64,000 nucleotides of DNA from Pseudomonas fluorescens (GTDB lineage Bacteria; Pseudomonadota; Gammaproteobacteria; Pseudomonadales; Pseudomonadaceae): contig NZ_CABVIR010000003.1 in the NCBI RefSeq assembly GCF_902498065.1, positions 186,001 to 250,000 on the forward strand, written 5' to 3'. Position 1 is the stretch's first letter. Each line of letters opens with the position of its first letter. The notes beneath the pieces were generated by a model. The model saw nothing but the letters and a program-made list of their open reading frames with translations, made no database searches and was not told the DNA's origin. The position numbers and the translations under genes were made by a program. This document shows, piece by piece, positions 10,462-20,645 of this stretch.

Positions 10462-11672
10462 TGCCGATGATTCAGCTCGACTTTTACGGAACACTTGTGG
10501 CCGCCTCTTTAGTGCTGTTGCTCGGGCGCGGGCTTGTTACACGTGTTGGTTTTTTACGTGCCTACAATATCCCTGAGCCCGTAGCCGGAGGTCTTGTGGT
10601 CGCCTTGCTGCTCTTGGCGTTACGGGGCCTTGATATTGAAGTGCGCTTTGATACTTCACTGCAGACGCCCTTGATGCTGGCGTTTTTTGCCACAATTGGA
10701 TTGAGTGCGGACTTCGCCAGCCTGAAGAAAGGCGGTCGCGTTGTGGGGGTGTTTCTACTGGCGGTCATCGGCCTGCTGGTGGTCCAGAATGCCATGGGCA
10801 TCGGACTCGCGACGGCCTTGGGGCTTGATCCGTTGATGGGCTTGTTGACGGGCTCGATTACACTGGCAGGTGGTCACGGGACAGGCGCTGCATGGGGCGC
10901 CACGTTCAGTGAGAAGTACGGTCTGGCTTCCGCCTCTGAACTTGCGATGGCCTCTGCGACGTTCGGCTTGGTACTGGGTGGTTTGATTGGTGGTCCGGTC
11001 GCTCGTTTGCTGATCAAGCGCGTCCAGGCACCCTGCCTCGAGCAAGACAAGCCGCGGTTGCCGAAGGGTTTTGAGCAGCCAAACAAAGAGCGTTCGATCA
11101 CACCTTTTTCGTTTATCGAGACACTCGCCTTGATCGCCGTCAGCCTGATGGCTGGCTCCCTCTTGAATGGCCAGCTTCAAGGAACAGCGTTTGAGTTGCC
11201 GACGTTCGTTTGCGTCTTGTTCATGGGCGTGGTTTTACGCAATGGGCTTTCCGCATTGGGCCTGTATCAGGTGTTTGAGCGTGAGGTCTCCGTGCTGGGT
11301 AATGTCAGCCTGTCGCTGTTTCTGGCAATCGCTCTGATGTCACTCAAACTGTGGGATCTGGCTGCACTGGCGTTGCCGATCTTCATCATCCTGGCTGCTC
11401 AAGCGTTGGTCATGGCGCTGTATGCGATTTTCGTGACGTTCAGAGTCATGGGCAGTAACTATGATGCGGCAGTACTGGCGGCGGGGCATTGTGGTTTTGG
11501 ATTAGGTGCAACGCCAACAGCCATTGCCAACATGCAGGCTGTGACACAGCGTTACGGGCCTTCGCAAATAGCATTTCTGGTGGTGCCGATGGTGGGCGCT
11601 TTCTTCATCGACATCATTAATGTCGTCGTGATCAAGTTGTACCTCACGCTGCCGTTTTTTGCCGCTGCTTGA
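10461..11672 (+). CDS. gltS: Sodium/glutamate symporter GltS
   Basis: GltS imports glutamate with Na+ across the inner membrane. The 403-residue protein is nearly all membrane helices and matches the family length. Landmarks are the first helix LDFYGTLVAASLVLLLGRGLV, NIPEPVAGGLVVALL, and two inverted re-entrant loops rich in Gly (GSITLAGGHGTGAAWG and AGHCGFGLGATPTAIANM). The start is ATG at 10461 or 10467 (MIQLDFYG). Neither has a ribosome-binding sequence. It is convergent with crc, sharing a terminator. Confidence 0.93.
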   Translation: MPMIQLDFYGTLVAASLVLLLGRGLVTRVGFLRAYNIPEPVAGGLVVALLLLALRGLDIEVRFDTSLQTPLMLAFFATIGLSADFASLKKGGRVVGVFLLAVIGLLVVQNAMGIGLATALGLDPLMGLLTGSITLAGGHGTGAAWGATFSEKYGLASASELAMASATFGLVLGGLIGGPVARLLIKRVQAPCLEQDKPRLPKGFEQPNKERSITPFSFIETLALIAVSLMAGSLLNGQLQGTAFELPTFVCVLFMGVVLRNGLSALGLYQVFEREVSVLGNVSLSLFLAIALMSLKLWDLAALALPIFIILAAQALVMALYAIFVTFRVMGSNYDAAVLAAGHCGFGLGATPTAIANMQAVTQRYGPSQIAFLVVPMVGAFFIDIINVVVIKLYLTLPFFAAA

Positions 11673-11698
11673 AGTTCTGATCACTGCTGAATATCCAT

Positions 11699-11737
11699 AA
11701 AAAATGCCCGTATCTTGCGATACGGGCATTTTTTTCT
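11699..11737. terminator. Bidirectional terminator between gltS and crc
   Basis: A perfect 11-bp stem (ATGCCCGTATC / GATACGGGCAT) with a TTGC loop is flanked by A-runs and T-runs. It can stop both convergent genes. Confidence 0.95.
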
Positions 11738-11752
11738 ACCGACCAGACCAAA

Positions 11753-12532
11753 TTAAATGGTCAGTGTCCAGTCGTAGTCCACGATCAGCGGAGCATGCTG
11801 CGAGAACCGTGGCTGACGTGGCAGGCGCGCACTGCGTACAAAACGGCGCAGGCCCGGGGTCAGTATCTGGTAATCGAAGCGCCAGCCCAGGTTGAGCATC
11901 TCAGCCTGTTCGTTATCCGGCCACCAGCTGTACTGATCGCCTTCACGGCTGACTTCACGCAGGGCATCGACATAACCCATGTTGCCGACAATCTCGTCCA
12001 TCCAGGCACGCTCAGGTGCCAGGAAGCCCGGGGATTGCTGGCTGTCGCGCCAGTTCTTGATATCCAGCTTCTGTTGCGCCACGTACAGCGAGCCACAGTA
12101 AATGTACTCGCGACGTTTGCGCCGCTGTTTATCCAGATAACGGGCGAAGTCGTCCATTAGCTTGAACTTCTGGTTCAAGTCTTCATCGCCGTTCTGCCCC
12201 GAAGGGAGCAGTAAGGTCGCGATGCTGACCTTGTCGAAATCGGCTTGCAGGTAGCGCCCGTAGCGGTCGGCTGTCTCGAACCCGAGACCGCTGATGACTG
12301 CCTTCGGTTGCAACCGCGAATACAAAGCCACGCCACCCTGGGCGGGAACTTCTGCTTCGCAGGCATAAAGGAAGTAGCCATCCAGTTGGAAGGCTGGATC
12401 GTCCAGTTCAAAGGCGGAGGCGCGGGTGTCCTGCAGGCAGATGACGTCGGCATTCTGTGCTTGCAGCCAACTGAGCAAACCTCGCTCCACTGCAGCCTGA
12501 ATACCATTGACGTTCACACTGATGATCCGCAT
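11753..12532 (-). CDS. crc: Catabolite repression control protein Crc
   Basis: Crc works with Hfq to block translation of transport and catabolic mRNAs while preferred carbon sources last. The 259-residue protein has an exonuclease III-like fold (MRIISVNVNGIQAAVERGLL, DVICLQDTRAS), but the catalytic signature is lost. Where XthA has a GDFN-type motif this protein reads YCGSLYVAQQKLDI, and the terminal SDH-type motif reads SQHAPL. This loss and the divergent pyrE neighbour identify Crc rather than a DNA-repair nuclease. The start MRIIS is preferred over an upstream in-frame codon at 12568. Confidence 0.95.
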   Translation of the reverse strand: MRIISVNVNGIQAAVERGLLSWLQAQNADVICLQDTRASAFELDDPAFQLDGYFLYACEAEVPAQGGVALYSRLQPKAVISGLGFETADRYGRYLQADFDKVSIATLLLPSGQNGDEDLNQKFKLMDDFARYLDKQRRKRREYIYCGSLYVAQQKLDIKNWRDSQQSPGFLAPERAWMDEIVGNMGYVDALREVSREGDQYSWWPDNEQAEMLNLGWRFDYQILTPGLRRFVRSARLPRQPRFSQHAPLIVDYDWTLTI

Positions 12533-12614
12533 AAATGGCCCCAAAAATCGCGTGCGTGTATGATACACGGCGTCAACCTAATTAGCTAAATCCGTGGTAT
12601 TTGGGGTTTTTTTC

Positions 12615-13259
12615 ATGCAAGCGTATCAGCGCGATTTCATTCGTTTTGCCATCGATCGCGGCGTTTTGCGCTTCGGTGAGTTCACCCTGAAGTCCGGGCG
12701 CACCAGTCCTTACTTCTTCAATGCGGGGCTTTTCAACTCCGGTTCGGCCCTGGCGCAGCTGGGTCGTTTCTACGCGGCAGCCATCGTCGAAAGCGGTATT
12801 TCGTTCGATGTATTGTTTGGCCCGGCGTACAAAGGCATTCCGTTGGCGGCGACCACTGCGGTGGCCCTGGCTGAACATCACAACCGTGATTTGCCATGGT
12901 GCTTCAACCGAAAAGAGGCCAAGGCGCACGGTGAAGGCGGCAGCCTGGTTGGCGCGCCATTGACCGGCGACGTGCTGATCATCGATGACGTGATCACCGC
13001 TGGCACCGCGATTCGCGAAGTGATGCAGATTATCGCTTCCCAGGACGGCGCCAAGGCAGCGGGCGTGCTGATCGCCCTGAATCGCCAGGAGCGTGGCAAC
13101 GGCGAGCTGTCAGCTATTCAGGAAGTGGAGCGTGACTTCGGTATTCCAGTGATCAGCATTGTTTCGCTGAATCAGGTGCTCGAATTCCTGGCGGACGATC
13201 CGCAGCTCAAGCAGCACCTGCCAGCCGTAGAAGCCTACCGCGCCCAATTCGGCGTATAA
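12615..13259 (+). CDS. pyrE: Orotate phosphoribosyltransferase
   Basis: PyrE joins orotate to PRPP to make OMP in pyrimidine synthesis. The 214-residue protein has the PRPP-binding motif [16 protein letters not shown] and the substrate-side sequences [16 protein letters not shown] and [10 protein letters not shown]. The start MQAYQRDF is preceded by a T-run (GGGGTTTTTTTC). This may be a leftover of attenuation-type control or a weak ribosome site. It is divergent from crc. Confidence 0.97.
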   Translation: MQAYQRDFIRFAIDRGVLRFGEFTLKSGRTSPYFFNAGLFNSGSALAQLGRFYAAAIVESGISFDVLFGPAYKGIPLAATTAVALAEHHNRDLPWCFNRKEAKAHGEGGSLVGAPLTGDVLIIDDVITAGTAIREVMQIIASQDGAKAAGVLIALNRQERGNGELSAIQEVERDFGIPVISIVSLNQVLEFLADDPQLKQHLPAVEAYRAQFGV

Positions 13260-13286
13260 CCGCAGCGCCCTCAGGGATCGCAGGCG

Positions 13287-13327
13287 AAAAAAAACCCCGC
13301 TCAGTCAGGCTGATCGGGGTTTTTTTC
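13287..13327 (+). terminator. Terminator after pyrE
   Basis: The stem AACCCCG / CGGGGTT with an internal CAG/CTG mini-stem is followed by seven T's and preceded by eight A's, so it may also serve the convergent zinc-ribbon gene. Confidence 0.9.
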
Positions 13328-13348
13328 TGGATCGGGGCGCCCGCGAGG

Positions 13349-13606
13349 TTATTTTTTGCTCGCGGGTTTGATGACCTCGGCGCTTTTGATTCCAGGTTTT
13401 TCCGATTTCTCCGGGTAGGGATCTTTCACCGCGTCGCCTTGGCCGGTCAGAATTTTCCAGCCATAGAGCGAATGCACGGTTTTACGAAACTGAGGACACG
13501 GCGGCATCGACGTTTTGGCCTGATTCGAATATTGGTGGCCGCAGTCGACACACTCGTAAGTGCCTGCGGAAACATCGCTGCCGTAAGGAACGTAATCTTT
13601 TTTCAT
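13349..13606 (-). CDS. Small zinc-ribbon-like protein
   Basis: The 85-residue protein is MKKDYVPYGSDVSAGTYECVDCGHQY followed by a Lys-rich tail. One CxxC knuckle (Cys19, Cys22) resembles half a rubredoxin or zinc ribbon. Only one further cysteine follows (MPPCPQF, about Cys38), so a classical four-Cys site is incomplete; a His could complete it. GGAGG lies upstream of the ATG. Role unknown. Confidence 0.75.
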   Translation of the reverse strand: MKKDYVPYGSDVSAGTYECVDCGHQYSNQAKTSMPPCPQFRKTVHSLYGWKILTGQGDAVKDPYPEKSEKPGIKSAEVIKPASKK

Positions 13607-13707
13607 TAGGGAGTCCTCCTCTGGATACAGGGAAGATCCTATGCAGATTGATTCTTGCGCGATGTCAGACGTTTCGCTGAGTCAGGTCAGGCATTTCCTA
13701 TGCCCAT

Positions 13708-13786
13708 AAAAAAGATCGCAGATTTCTTCAGAGCCTACGGAATATTCTTACATCCGAAGGCGCTGCCAAAAGCTGCGATCTTTTAA
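13708..13786. repeat. Long inverted repeat with AAAAGATCGCAG arms
   Basis: The arms AAAAGATCGCAG and CTGCGATCTTTT enclose about 50 bases that contain further partial complementarity (CTTCAGAGCC / GGCGCTGCC). Similar GATCGCAG...CTGCGATC elements form a second, non-REP repeat class in Pseudomonas. It lies downstream of argB and may also act as its terminator. Confidence 0.6.
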
Positions 13787-13796
13787 CGTTTTTAAA

Positions 13797-14702
<906 letters not shown>

Positions 14703-14727
14703 TCAGGGCTCCGGGTGAATCAGAAGA

Positions 14728-16125
14728 TCAAAACGGTAATTGGAGATCAGGTGCAACACGCTTCAACTGGACTTTGAAAACGTCCTTGATGCGCTGCAAT
14801 TCAGCCTCGTCATCGGCCTCGAAGCGCAGCACCAGCACCGGCGTGGTGTTGGACGCGCGCACCAGGCCCCAGCCTTTGGCGTAGTCGACTCGCACGCCGT
14901 CGATGGTGGTCAGGTCGGCGCCTTCGCCCCACTTCGCGTCGTGCAATGCATCAATGATGCTGAATTTGCTCTCTTCGGTCACATGGATATTGATTTCCGG
15001 CGTAGAAATATCGTTCGGGAAGGTTGCAAACAGCTCTTCCGCGGTGGATTTTTCCTTGCTGAGGATTTCCAGCAGCCGTGCGGCGCTGTAAATGCCATCG
15101 TCGAAACCGAACCAGCGTTCCTTGAAGAAGATATGCCCGCTCATTTCGCCGGCCAACAGCGCGCCGGTTTGTTTCATTTTCTTTTTGATCAACGAGTGAC
15201 CGGTCTTCCACATTAGCGGACGACCACCGTATTCCTTGATCAGCGGCGTCAGGCGGCGGGTGCATTTGACGTCGAAGATGATTTCCGCGTCCGGGTTGCG
15301 CGCCACCACGTCACGGGCGAACAGCATCAACAGGCGGTCCGGGTAAACGATGCTGCCGGTGTTGGTCACAACGCCTACGCGGTCGCCGTCGCCGTCGAAG
15401 GCCAGGCCGATGTCGGCGTTGGTTTCCTTGACCTTGGCGATCAGGTCGACAAGGTTTTCAGGCTTGCCCGGGTCCGGGTGGTGGTTCGGAAAGTTGCCGT
15501 CGACGTCGCAGAACAGCGGGATGACTTCGCAGTTCAGTGCTTCGATCAGTTGTGGGGCGATCACGCCAGCCGCGCCGTTACCGCAGTCGACCACGACTTT
15601 GAGGCGGCGAGCCAGTTTGATGTCCTCGACGATTTCAGTGTGGTAGCGGTCGAGGATTTCGACTTTGGTGATGCTGCCCTTGCCGCTGCTCAGGTTGTTA
15701 GTCTTGAGGCGCTCGTGCAGGGCCTGGATTTGTTCGTTGGCCAAGGTATCGCCAGCGATGACGATCTTGAAACCGTTGTAGTTCGACGGGTTGTGGCTAC
15801 CGGTGAGCATCACTCCCGATTTGCCGGCCAGTACGTTGGCGGCGTAGTAAAGCGCCGGCGTTGGCACCAGGCCCACGTCACTGACATGGCAACCGGCGTC
15901 GGCCAGGCCTTTGATCAGTTGCTCGACCAGTTCCGGGCCGGACAGGCGGCCGTCACGGCCAACGGAAACGTTCGGCTCGCTCTGGGCCAGGCTCTGGGCG
16001 CCGATAGCGCGACCAAGCCAGTAAGCGGTTTCAGCGTTCAGGAATTCCGGGACGGTGCCGCGAATGTCGTAGGCGCGGAAAATGCTGTCGGGGAACTTGG
16101 GTGCGACTTGGGCTGGGGTGCTCAT
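14728..16125 (-). CDS. algC: Phosphomannomutase/phosphoglucomutase AlgC
   Basis: AlgC interconverts the 1- and 6-phosphates of mannose and glucose for alginate, LPS and rhamnolipid precursors. The 465-residue protein has the active-site serine loop VMLTGSHNPSNYNG (phospho-Ser near 108), the metal loop LAFDGDGDRVGVV, the sugar-specificity loop GEMSGHIFF and the phosphate-binding C-terminus ASNTTPVLVLRFEAD. Length and N-terminus (PDSIFRAYDIRG) match the P. aeruginosa enzyme. The gap to dut upstream is unusually wide (318 bp), so it may have its own promoter. Confidence 0.96.
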   Translation of the reverse strand: MSTPAQVAPKFPDSIFRAYDIRGTVPEFLNAETAYWLGRAIGAQSLAQSEPNVSVGRDGRLSGPELVEQLIKGLADAGCHVSDVGLVPTPALYYAANVLAGKSGVMLTGSHNPSNYNGFKIVIAGDTLANEQIQALHERLKTNNLSSGKGSITKVEILDRYHTEIVEDIKLARRLKVVVDCGNGAAGVIAPQLIEALNCEVIPLFCDVDGNFPNHHPDPGKPENLVDLIAKVKETNADIGLAFDGDGDRVGVVTNTGSIVYPDRLLMLFARDVVARNPDAEIIFDVKCTRRLTPLIKEYGGRPLMWKTGHSLIKKKMKQTGALLAGEMSGHIFFKERWFGFDDGIYSAARLLEILSKEKSTAEELFATFPNDISTPEINIHVTEESKFSIIDALHDAKWGEGADLTTIDGVRVDYAKGWGLVRASNTTPVLVLRFEADDEAELQRIKDVFKVQLKRVAPDLQLPF

Positions 16126-16443
16126 CTGTGGGAATGCTCCATCTCGAAAGTGGCTGGACCTGTCCGCGAAGAACTCGTCGGCCGGCTCAAACTGAAGGGT
16201 ATGACGGCGTTTTCCGCAGAGAGTTCGTGGTGCGAAAAGGCCATGACACCGGTTTCACTGAGCATCTGGGCGGCCAATGCCTTGATTTCCAGTGTTAAAC
16301 CTTGCAGATGACATTCGTGCAATTTGTGCCGAGGGAGCTTGCTCCCGGGGGCCGGTCCGCGCTCGGGCGTAGCGGCTCCATTATGAGTGCTGCGCACTCA
16401 ACCGGAAACAAGCTCCCTCGCCACCAGGTCGCCTGCTTTTCGA
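16126..16443. repeat. algC-dut spacer with degenerate REP-type palindromes
   Basis: No gene is supported. Between about 16331 and 16430 lie a palindrome (GAGGGAGCTTGCTCCCGG) and its partner arm (AAACAAGCTCCCTCGCC), enclosing another small hairpin (GAGTGCTGCGCACTC). This is a REP-pair relative of the GGGAGCTTGCTCCC class. The algC promoter probably lies in 16126-16320, but no clear boxes are seen. Confidence 0.6.
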
Positions 16444-16899
16444 TCAGTGGCTGCCCGAATGGCCAAAACCACCGGCGCCGCGTTCGGTTTCAACGAATTC
16501 TTCAACCATTTCGAAGTGCGCTTGAACGACCGGCACCAGAACCAGCTGGGCCAAACGCTCACCCACCACCATGTTGAAATCGGTCTGGCCACGGTTCCAG
16601 CACGAAACCAACAGTGGACCCTGGTAATCAGAGTCGATCAAACCAACCAGGTTGCCCAGCACGATGCCGTGCTTATGGCCCAGGCCGGAGCGCGGCAGAA
16701 TCAGCGCGGCCAGACCTGGATCGCCAATGTAAACGGACAGACCGGTCGGAATCAGCACGGTTTCACCCGGCTTGATCACGGTGTCTTTTTCCAGCATGGC
16801 GCGCAGGTCGAGGCCGGCGGAGCCTGGGGTGGCGTACTGCGGCAGCGGGAATTCGGTACCGATGCGAGGGTCGAGGATCTTGGCTTGCAAAGCGTGCAT
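16444..16899 (-). CDS. dut: dUTP diphosphatase
   Basis: Dut hydrolyses dUTP to dUMP, keeping uracil out of DNA and feeding dTMP synthesis. The 151-residue protein contains the five trimeric dUTPase motifs, including [33 protein letters not shown] and the glycine-rich C-terminal lid [11 protein letters not shown]. The start is [12 protein letters not shown]. It lies 5 bp after coaBC, a conserved pair. Confidence 0.97.
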   Translation of the reverse strand: MHALQAKILDPRIGTEFPLPQYATPGSAGLDLRAMLEKDTVIKPGETVLIPTGLSVYIGDPGLAALILPRSGLGHKHGIVLGNLVGLIDSDYQGPLLVSCWNRGQTDFNMVVGERLAQLVLVPVVQAHFEMVEEFVETERGAGGFGHSGSH

Positions 16900-16904
16900 G
16901 TAGA

Positions 16905-18113
16905 TTAAACCTGGTTCAGACGTTCGGCGATAAAAGTGATCAGCTGGCGAGCAATCTTGCTCTTGCTGGTCTGGGCGAAAAGTGTGGCGTGTAGCTCGCG
17001 GTCGATCACGCTGCAGGCGTTTTCTTCGCTGTTGAAGCCAATGCTCGGGTTGGCGACGTCGTTGGCGACGATCAAATCGAGGTTTTTGTCTTTCAACTTG
17101 CGCGCAGCGTAGTCGAGCAGGTGTTCGGTTTCGGCGGCAAAACCGACACTGAACGGACGATCGGGGCGTGTGGCGATGGTGGCCAGGATGTCTGGATTGC
17201 GCACCATTTGTAGCAACAAGCCGTCGCCGTTCGTAGGGTCTTTCTTGAGTTTCTGTGGGGCGACGACCTCGGGGCGGTAGTCCGCGACCGCTGCCGAGGC
17301 GATAAACAGGTCGCAAGGGATCGCGGCTTCGCAGGCGGCCAGCATATCGCGGGCGCTGACGACGTCGATGCGCGTGACGCGATCCGGGGTTGGCAGGTGC
17401 ACCGGGCCGGTGATCAGGGTCACGCGGGCGCCGGCCTCCACCGCGGCTTCGGCCAGGGCAAAGCCCATTTTTCCGGAGCTGTGGTTGGTGATGTAGCGCA
17501 CCGGGTCGATATTTTCCTGGGTCGGGCCGGCGGTGATCAGCACGTGTTTGCCGGTCAGCGCCTGACGCTGGAAGCAGTCCGCCGCGCACTGGGCCAATTC
17601 GACGGCTTCGAGCATGCGGCCGAGGCCGACGTCCCCGCAGGCCTGGCTACCGGACGCCGGGCCAAAGGCTTTGATGCCGCGGCTTTCGAGGGTTTGCAGG
17701 TTGGCCTGGGTCGCCGGATCGCGCCACATGGCCTGATTCATTGCCGGGGCAACGGCAACCACGGCGTCGGTGGCCAGCACCAGCGTGGTCAGCAGGTCGT
17801 CGGCAATGCCTTGGGCCAGACGGGCGATCAGGTCTGCAGTGGCGGGGGCGATCAGCACCATGTCGGCCCACTTGGCGAGCTCGATATGGCCCATCGCGGC
17901 TTCAGCCGCCGGGTCCAGCAGGTCCAGATGAACCGGGTGGCCGGACAAGGCCTGCATGGTCAGCGGAGTAATGAACTCGGCGCCGCCACGGGTCATGACC
18001 ACGCGCACTTCGGCGCCTTGGTCGATCAGGCGGCGAACCAGGTCGGCGCTCTTGTAGGCAGCAATGCCGCCGCCGACGCCCAGAACGATGCGTTTCCGAT
18101 ACAGCCGCTGCAT
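16905..18113 (-). CDS. coaBC: Bifunctional phosphopantothenoylcysteine decarboxylase/synthetase
   Basis: CoaBC makes 4'-phosphopantetheine in coenzyme A synthesis. The 402-residue protein begins with a CoaC flavoprotein half ([28 protein letters not shown], and the active-site Cys in [14 protein letters not shown]). The CoaB half follows ([20 protein letters not shown] with the Asn that holds the acyl-cytidylate, then APQKLKK with the catalytic Lys). The start MQRLYRKR is preferred because GAAAGGC precedes it. It is divergent from radC. Confidence 0.96.
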   Translation of the reverse strand: MQRLYRKRIVLGVGGGIAAYKSADLVRRLIDQGAEVRVVMTRGGAEFITPLTMQALSGHPVHLDLLDPAAEAAMGHIELAKWADMVLIAPATADLIARLAQGIADDLLTTLVLATDAVVAVAPAMNQAMWRDPATQANLQTLESRGIKAFGPASGSQACGDVGLGRMLEAVELAQCAADCFQRQALTGKHVLITAGPTQENIDPVRYITNHSSGKMGFALAEAAVEAGARVTLITGPVHLPTPDRVTRIDVVSARDMLAACEAAIPCDLFIASAAVADYRPEVVAPQKLKKDPTNGDGLLLQMVRNPDILATIATRPDRPFSVGFAAETEHLLDYAARKLKDKNLDLIVANDVANPSIGFNSEENACSVIDRELHATLFAQTSKSKIARQLITFIAERLNQV

Positions 18114-18248
18114 AGGTCTGCCTTTCATTTCGTTGATGACTGCGTGGCGATACCCCCTCCCCAGGAGTGAAATCGCCCGCAAAAAAGATGGGCTACGATA
18201 TCACAGCGACCGCTATGGAACAGCGGCGCCCACAGACAGGGAGGTGCT

Positions 18249-18923
18249 ATGAGTATTCGCGATTGGCCGGCGGCGGAGCGGCCGCGGGAGAGGTTGCTGG
18301 AGTTGGGCTCGGCGAGCCTTTCGGACGCTGAGCTGCTGGCAATTTTTTTACGGACCGGCGTGGCCGGCAAAAGCGCGGTAGACCTGGCGCGACATCTGTT
18401 GACTCAATTTGGAAGTCTGCGCTCGCTGCTTGAAGCCGATCAGATAGCGTTCAGCAAGCAATTGGGGCTTGGGCCGGCGAAATTCGCTCAGCTGCAAGCG
18501 GCACAGGAAATGGGCCGACGGCACTTGGCCGAACGTGTGCGGCAGAAGTCGGCGCTGGAAAACCCGCAGGTGGTTCGTGATTACCTGAAATCGATGCTGC
18601 GTCACGAGCCGCACGAAGTTTTTGGCTGCTTGTTTCTGGACTCCAGGCATCAAGTGCTGACGTTCGAAGTGCTTTTCCGTGGATCCATCGACAGCACCAG
18701 CGTCTATCCGAGACAAGTGGTCAAGCGTGCATTGGCCCACAATGCTGCGGCTCTGATCCTGTGTCACAACCACCCATCGGGCAACACAAATCCCAGTCAG
18801 GCCGACCGAAAACTGACCAAGCGCCTGCAAGAGGCGCTGGACCTGATCGATGTGCGGGTGCTTGACCATTTCATCATCGGCGACGGAGATCCGCTGTCGA
18901 TGGCTGAATATGGGTGGATGTAG
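18249..18923 (+). CDS. radC: RadC family JAB-domain protein
   Basis: The 224-residue protein has an N-terminal helix-hairpin-helix region (about 1-100, [22 protein letters not shown]) and a C-terminal JAB/MPN metalloprotease-like domain with the intact signature [16 protein letters not shown]. Despite the name, a role in DNA repair is doubtful for the family. GGGAGG lies upstream of the ATG. It is divergent from coaBC. Confidence 0.94.
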   Translation: MSIRDWPAAERPRERLLELGSASLSDAELLAIFLRTGVAGKSAVDLARHLLTQFGSLRSLLEADQIAFSKQLGLGPAKFAQLQAAQEMGRRHLAERVRQKSALENPQVVRDYLKSMLRHEPHEVFGCLFLDSRHQVLTFEVLFRGSIDSTSVYPRQVVKRALAHNAAALILCHNHPSGNTNPSQADRKLTKRLQEALDLIDVRVLDHFIIGDGDPLSMAEYGWM

Positions 18924-18949
18924 GAAGGGCTTTCAGTTAACCGAAAACC

Positions 18950-19040
18950 CGGTGGGAGCGGGCTTGCCCGCGATGGCGTCGGCACAGTCGGCACCTATGT
19001 TGGATCTGCCTGCCTCATCGCGGGCAAGCCCGCTCCCACA
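18950..19040. repeat. REP pair (GCGGGCTTGCCCGC class)
   Basis: The arms GGTGGGAGCGGGCTTGCC and GGCAAGCCCGCTCCCAC are inverted around a 40-base spacer between the convergent radC and binding-protein genes. Confidence 0.85.
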
Positions 19041-19058
19041 GGTTTAGTGTTGTAGCGA

Positions 19059-20645
19059 CTACTTGAGGTTGACCTTGGAGTAATCCTGACGGCCAAACGG
19101 GCTCACCGAATAACCCTCGACTTCCTTGCGCATCAGCGCAAAAGCCGTCGGATGCGCCAGCGGCAACCACAGCGCCTGCTGCTGGATCTGCGCCTGAGCC
19201 TGTTCATAAAGCTTGGTGCGAACCCCTTGCTCGGAAGTGGTCTTGCCGGCACTGATCAGCTTGTCCAGATCCTGATTGCAGTAGCGAGCGAAGTTGGTGC
19301 CGGACTTGACCGCCGCACAGGAAAACTGCGGTGTGAGGAAGTTGTCCGGGTCACCGTTGTCGCCGGCCCAACCCATGAACAGCAGATCGTGTTCACCGGC
19401 CTTGGCGCGACGGATCACTTCGCCCCATTCGATCACGCGAATTTCGGCCTGAATGCCGATCTCTGCGAGATCCGATTGCAGCATCTGTGCGCCGAGACTT
19501 GGATTCGGGTTGAGCAGGCTGCCGGACGGACGGGTCCAGATGGTGGTCTGGAAACCGTCCTTTAGCCCGGCTTTAGCCATCAGTGCCTTGGCCTTTTCCA
19601 CGTCGTACGTGTAGCCCGGCAAGCCTTTGGCGAAACTCCAGGTGTTCGGCGGGTACGGGCCGTTGGCAGGCTCGGCGGTGTCTTCGAACACGGCTTTGAC
19701 GTAGCTGGCCTTGTCGAATGCGAGGTTGATCGCTTGCCGTACTTCAGGCTTGTCCAGCGGTGGATGCTGGCTGTTGATGGCGACGAACGCGGTCATGAAC
19801 GCGTCGGTCTTTTCGATCTTCAGCGTCGGCTCTTTCAGCGCGGCTTGTACGTCCAGCGGCTTCGGCGACAGGGCAATCTGGCACTCGTTGCGGCGCAGTT
19901 TCTGCAGCCGCACGTTGGCGTCCGGGGTGATGGCGAAGATCAGCGGGTCCACTGCAGGCTTGCCACGGAAGTAATCCGGGTTGGCCTTGTAGCGAATCGA
20001 AGCGTCTTTCTGGAAACGTGTGAACACGAAGGGCCCGCTGCCGATTGGCTGGCTGTTGAGCTTCTCCGGCGTGCCGGCCTTCAGCAGTTTGTCGGCGTAT
20101 TCGGCGGAGTAGATCGAAGCGAAGCCCATGCTCAGGGTCGGCAGGAACGTCGAGTCCGGATGATCGAGGGTGAAACGCACGGTCAGCGGGTCCAGCGCGT
20201 CGATCTTCTTGATCAATGCCGGCAATTGCATCGATTGCGCGTGCGGGAAGCCGCTTTGTGCCACTTTGTGCCAAGGATTTGCCGGGTCGAGCATGCGGTC
20301 AAAGCTGAATTTCACGTCTTCGGCGGTCAGGTCGCGCGTCGGGCTGAAATATTCGGTGCGGTGGAATTTCACTTGCGGGTGCAGCTTGAACACGTAAGTC
20401 AGCCCGTCAGGCGTGACTTCCCAGCTGTCCGCGAGGCCGGCGACCACTTTGCCGCTGGCGGTGTCGAAGTCCACCAGACGGTTCATCAACACGTCGGCCG
20501 AGGCGTTGGTGGTGGTCAGCGAGTTGTATTGCACCACGTCGAACCCTTCCGGGCTGGCCTCGGTGCAGACGCTCAGGGCGGCAGCATGGGCCAGCGGGCT
20601 CAGTAGAAGCGGGGCGAGCAACAGCGGTAGGGCAGCGAGGCGCAT
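19059..20645 (-). CDS. Periplasmic peptide-type ABC transporter substrate-binding protein
   Basis: The 528-residue protein has a signal peptide ending SPLAHA and the extracellular solute-binding family 5 architecture (DppA/OppA type). SWEVTPDGLTYVFKLHPQVKFH and LTAEDVKFSFDRMLDP are classic landmarks. It most resembles dipeptide-binding DppA. No permease or ATPase genes adjoin it here, so it may be an orphan that feeds a transporter encoded elsewhere. Ligand uncertain. Confidence 0.88.
   Translation of the reverse strand: MRLAALPLLLAPLLLSPLAHAAALSVCTEASPEGFDVVQYNSLTTTNASADVLMNRLVDFDTASGKVVAGLADSWEVTPDGLTYVFKLHPQVKFHRTEYFSPTRDLTAEDVKFSFDRMLDPANPWHKVAQSGFPHAQSMQLPALIKKIDALDPLTVRFTLDHPDSTFLPTLSMGFASIYSAEYADKLLKAGTPEKLNSQPIGSGPFVFTRFQKDASIRYKANPDYFRGKPAVDPLIFAITPDANVRLQKLRRNECQIALSPKPLDVQAALKEPTLKIEKTDAFMTAFVAINSQHPPLDKPEVRQAINLAFDKASYVKAVFEDTAEPANGPYPPNTWSFAKGLPGYTYDVEKAKALMAKAGLKDGFQTTIWTRPSGSLLNPNPSLGAQMLQSDLAEIGIQAEIRVIEWGEVIRRAKAGEHDLLFMGWAGDNGDPDNFLTPQFSCAAVKSGTNFARYCNQDLDKLISAGKTTSEQGVRTKLYEQAQAQIQQQALWLPLAHPTAFALMRKEVEGYSVSPFGRQDYSKVNLK

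Noticed and set aside
10246..10494. 82-codon minus-strand frame in the gap before gltS
   Set aside because: No ribosome site, overlaps the gltS start region, AT-rich chance frame.
11753..12532. Exonuclease III (xthA) annotation for this gene
   Set aside because: Catalytic Asp/Asn motif is replaced by CGSLY and the SDH motif by SQH, and pyrE is the neighbour; it is Crc.
16122..16397. 91-codon minus-strand frame upstream of algC
   Set aside because: Crosses REP-like palindromes and has no recognisable protein; the algC start is well placed without it.
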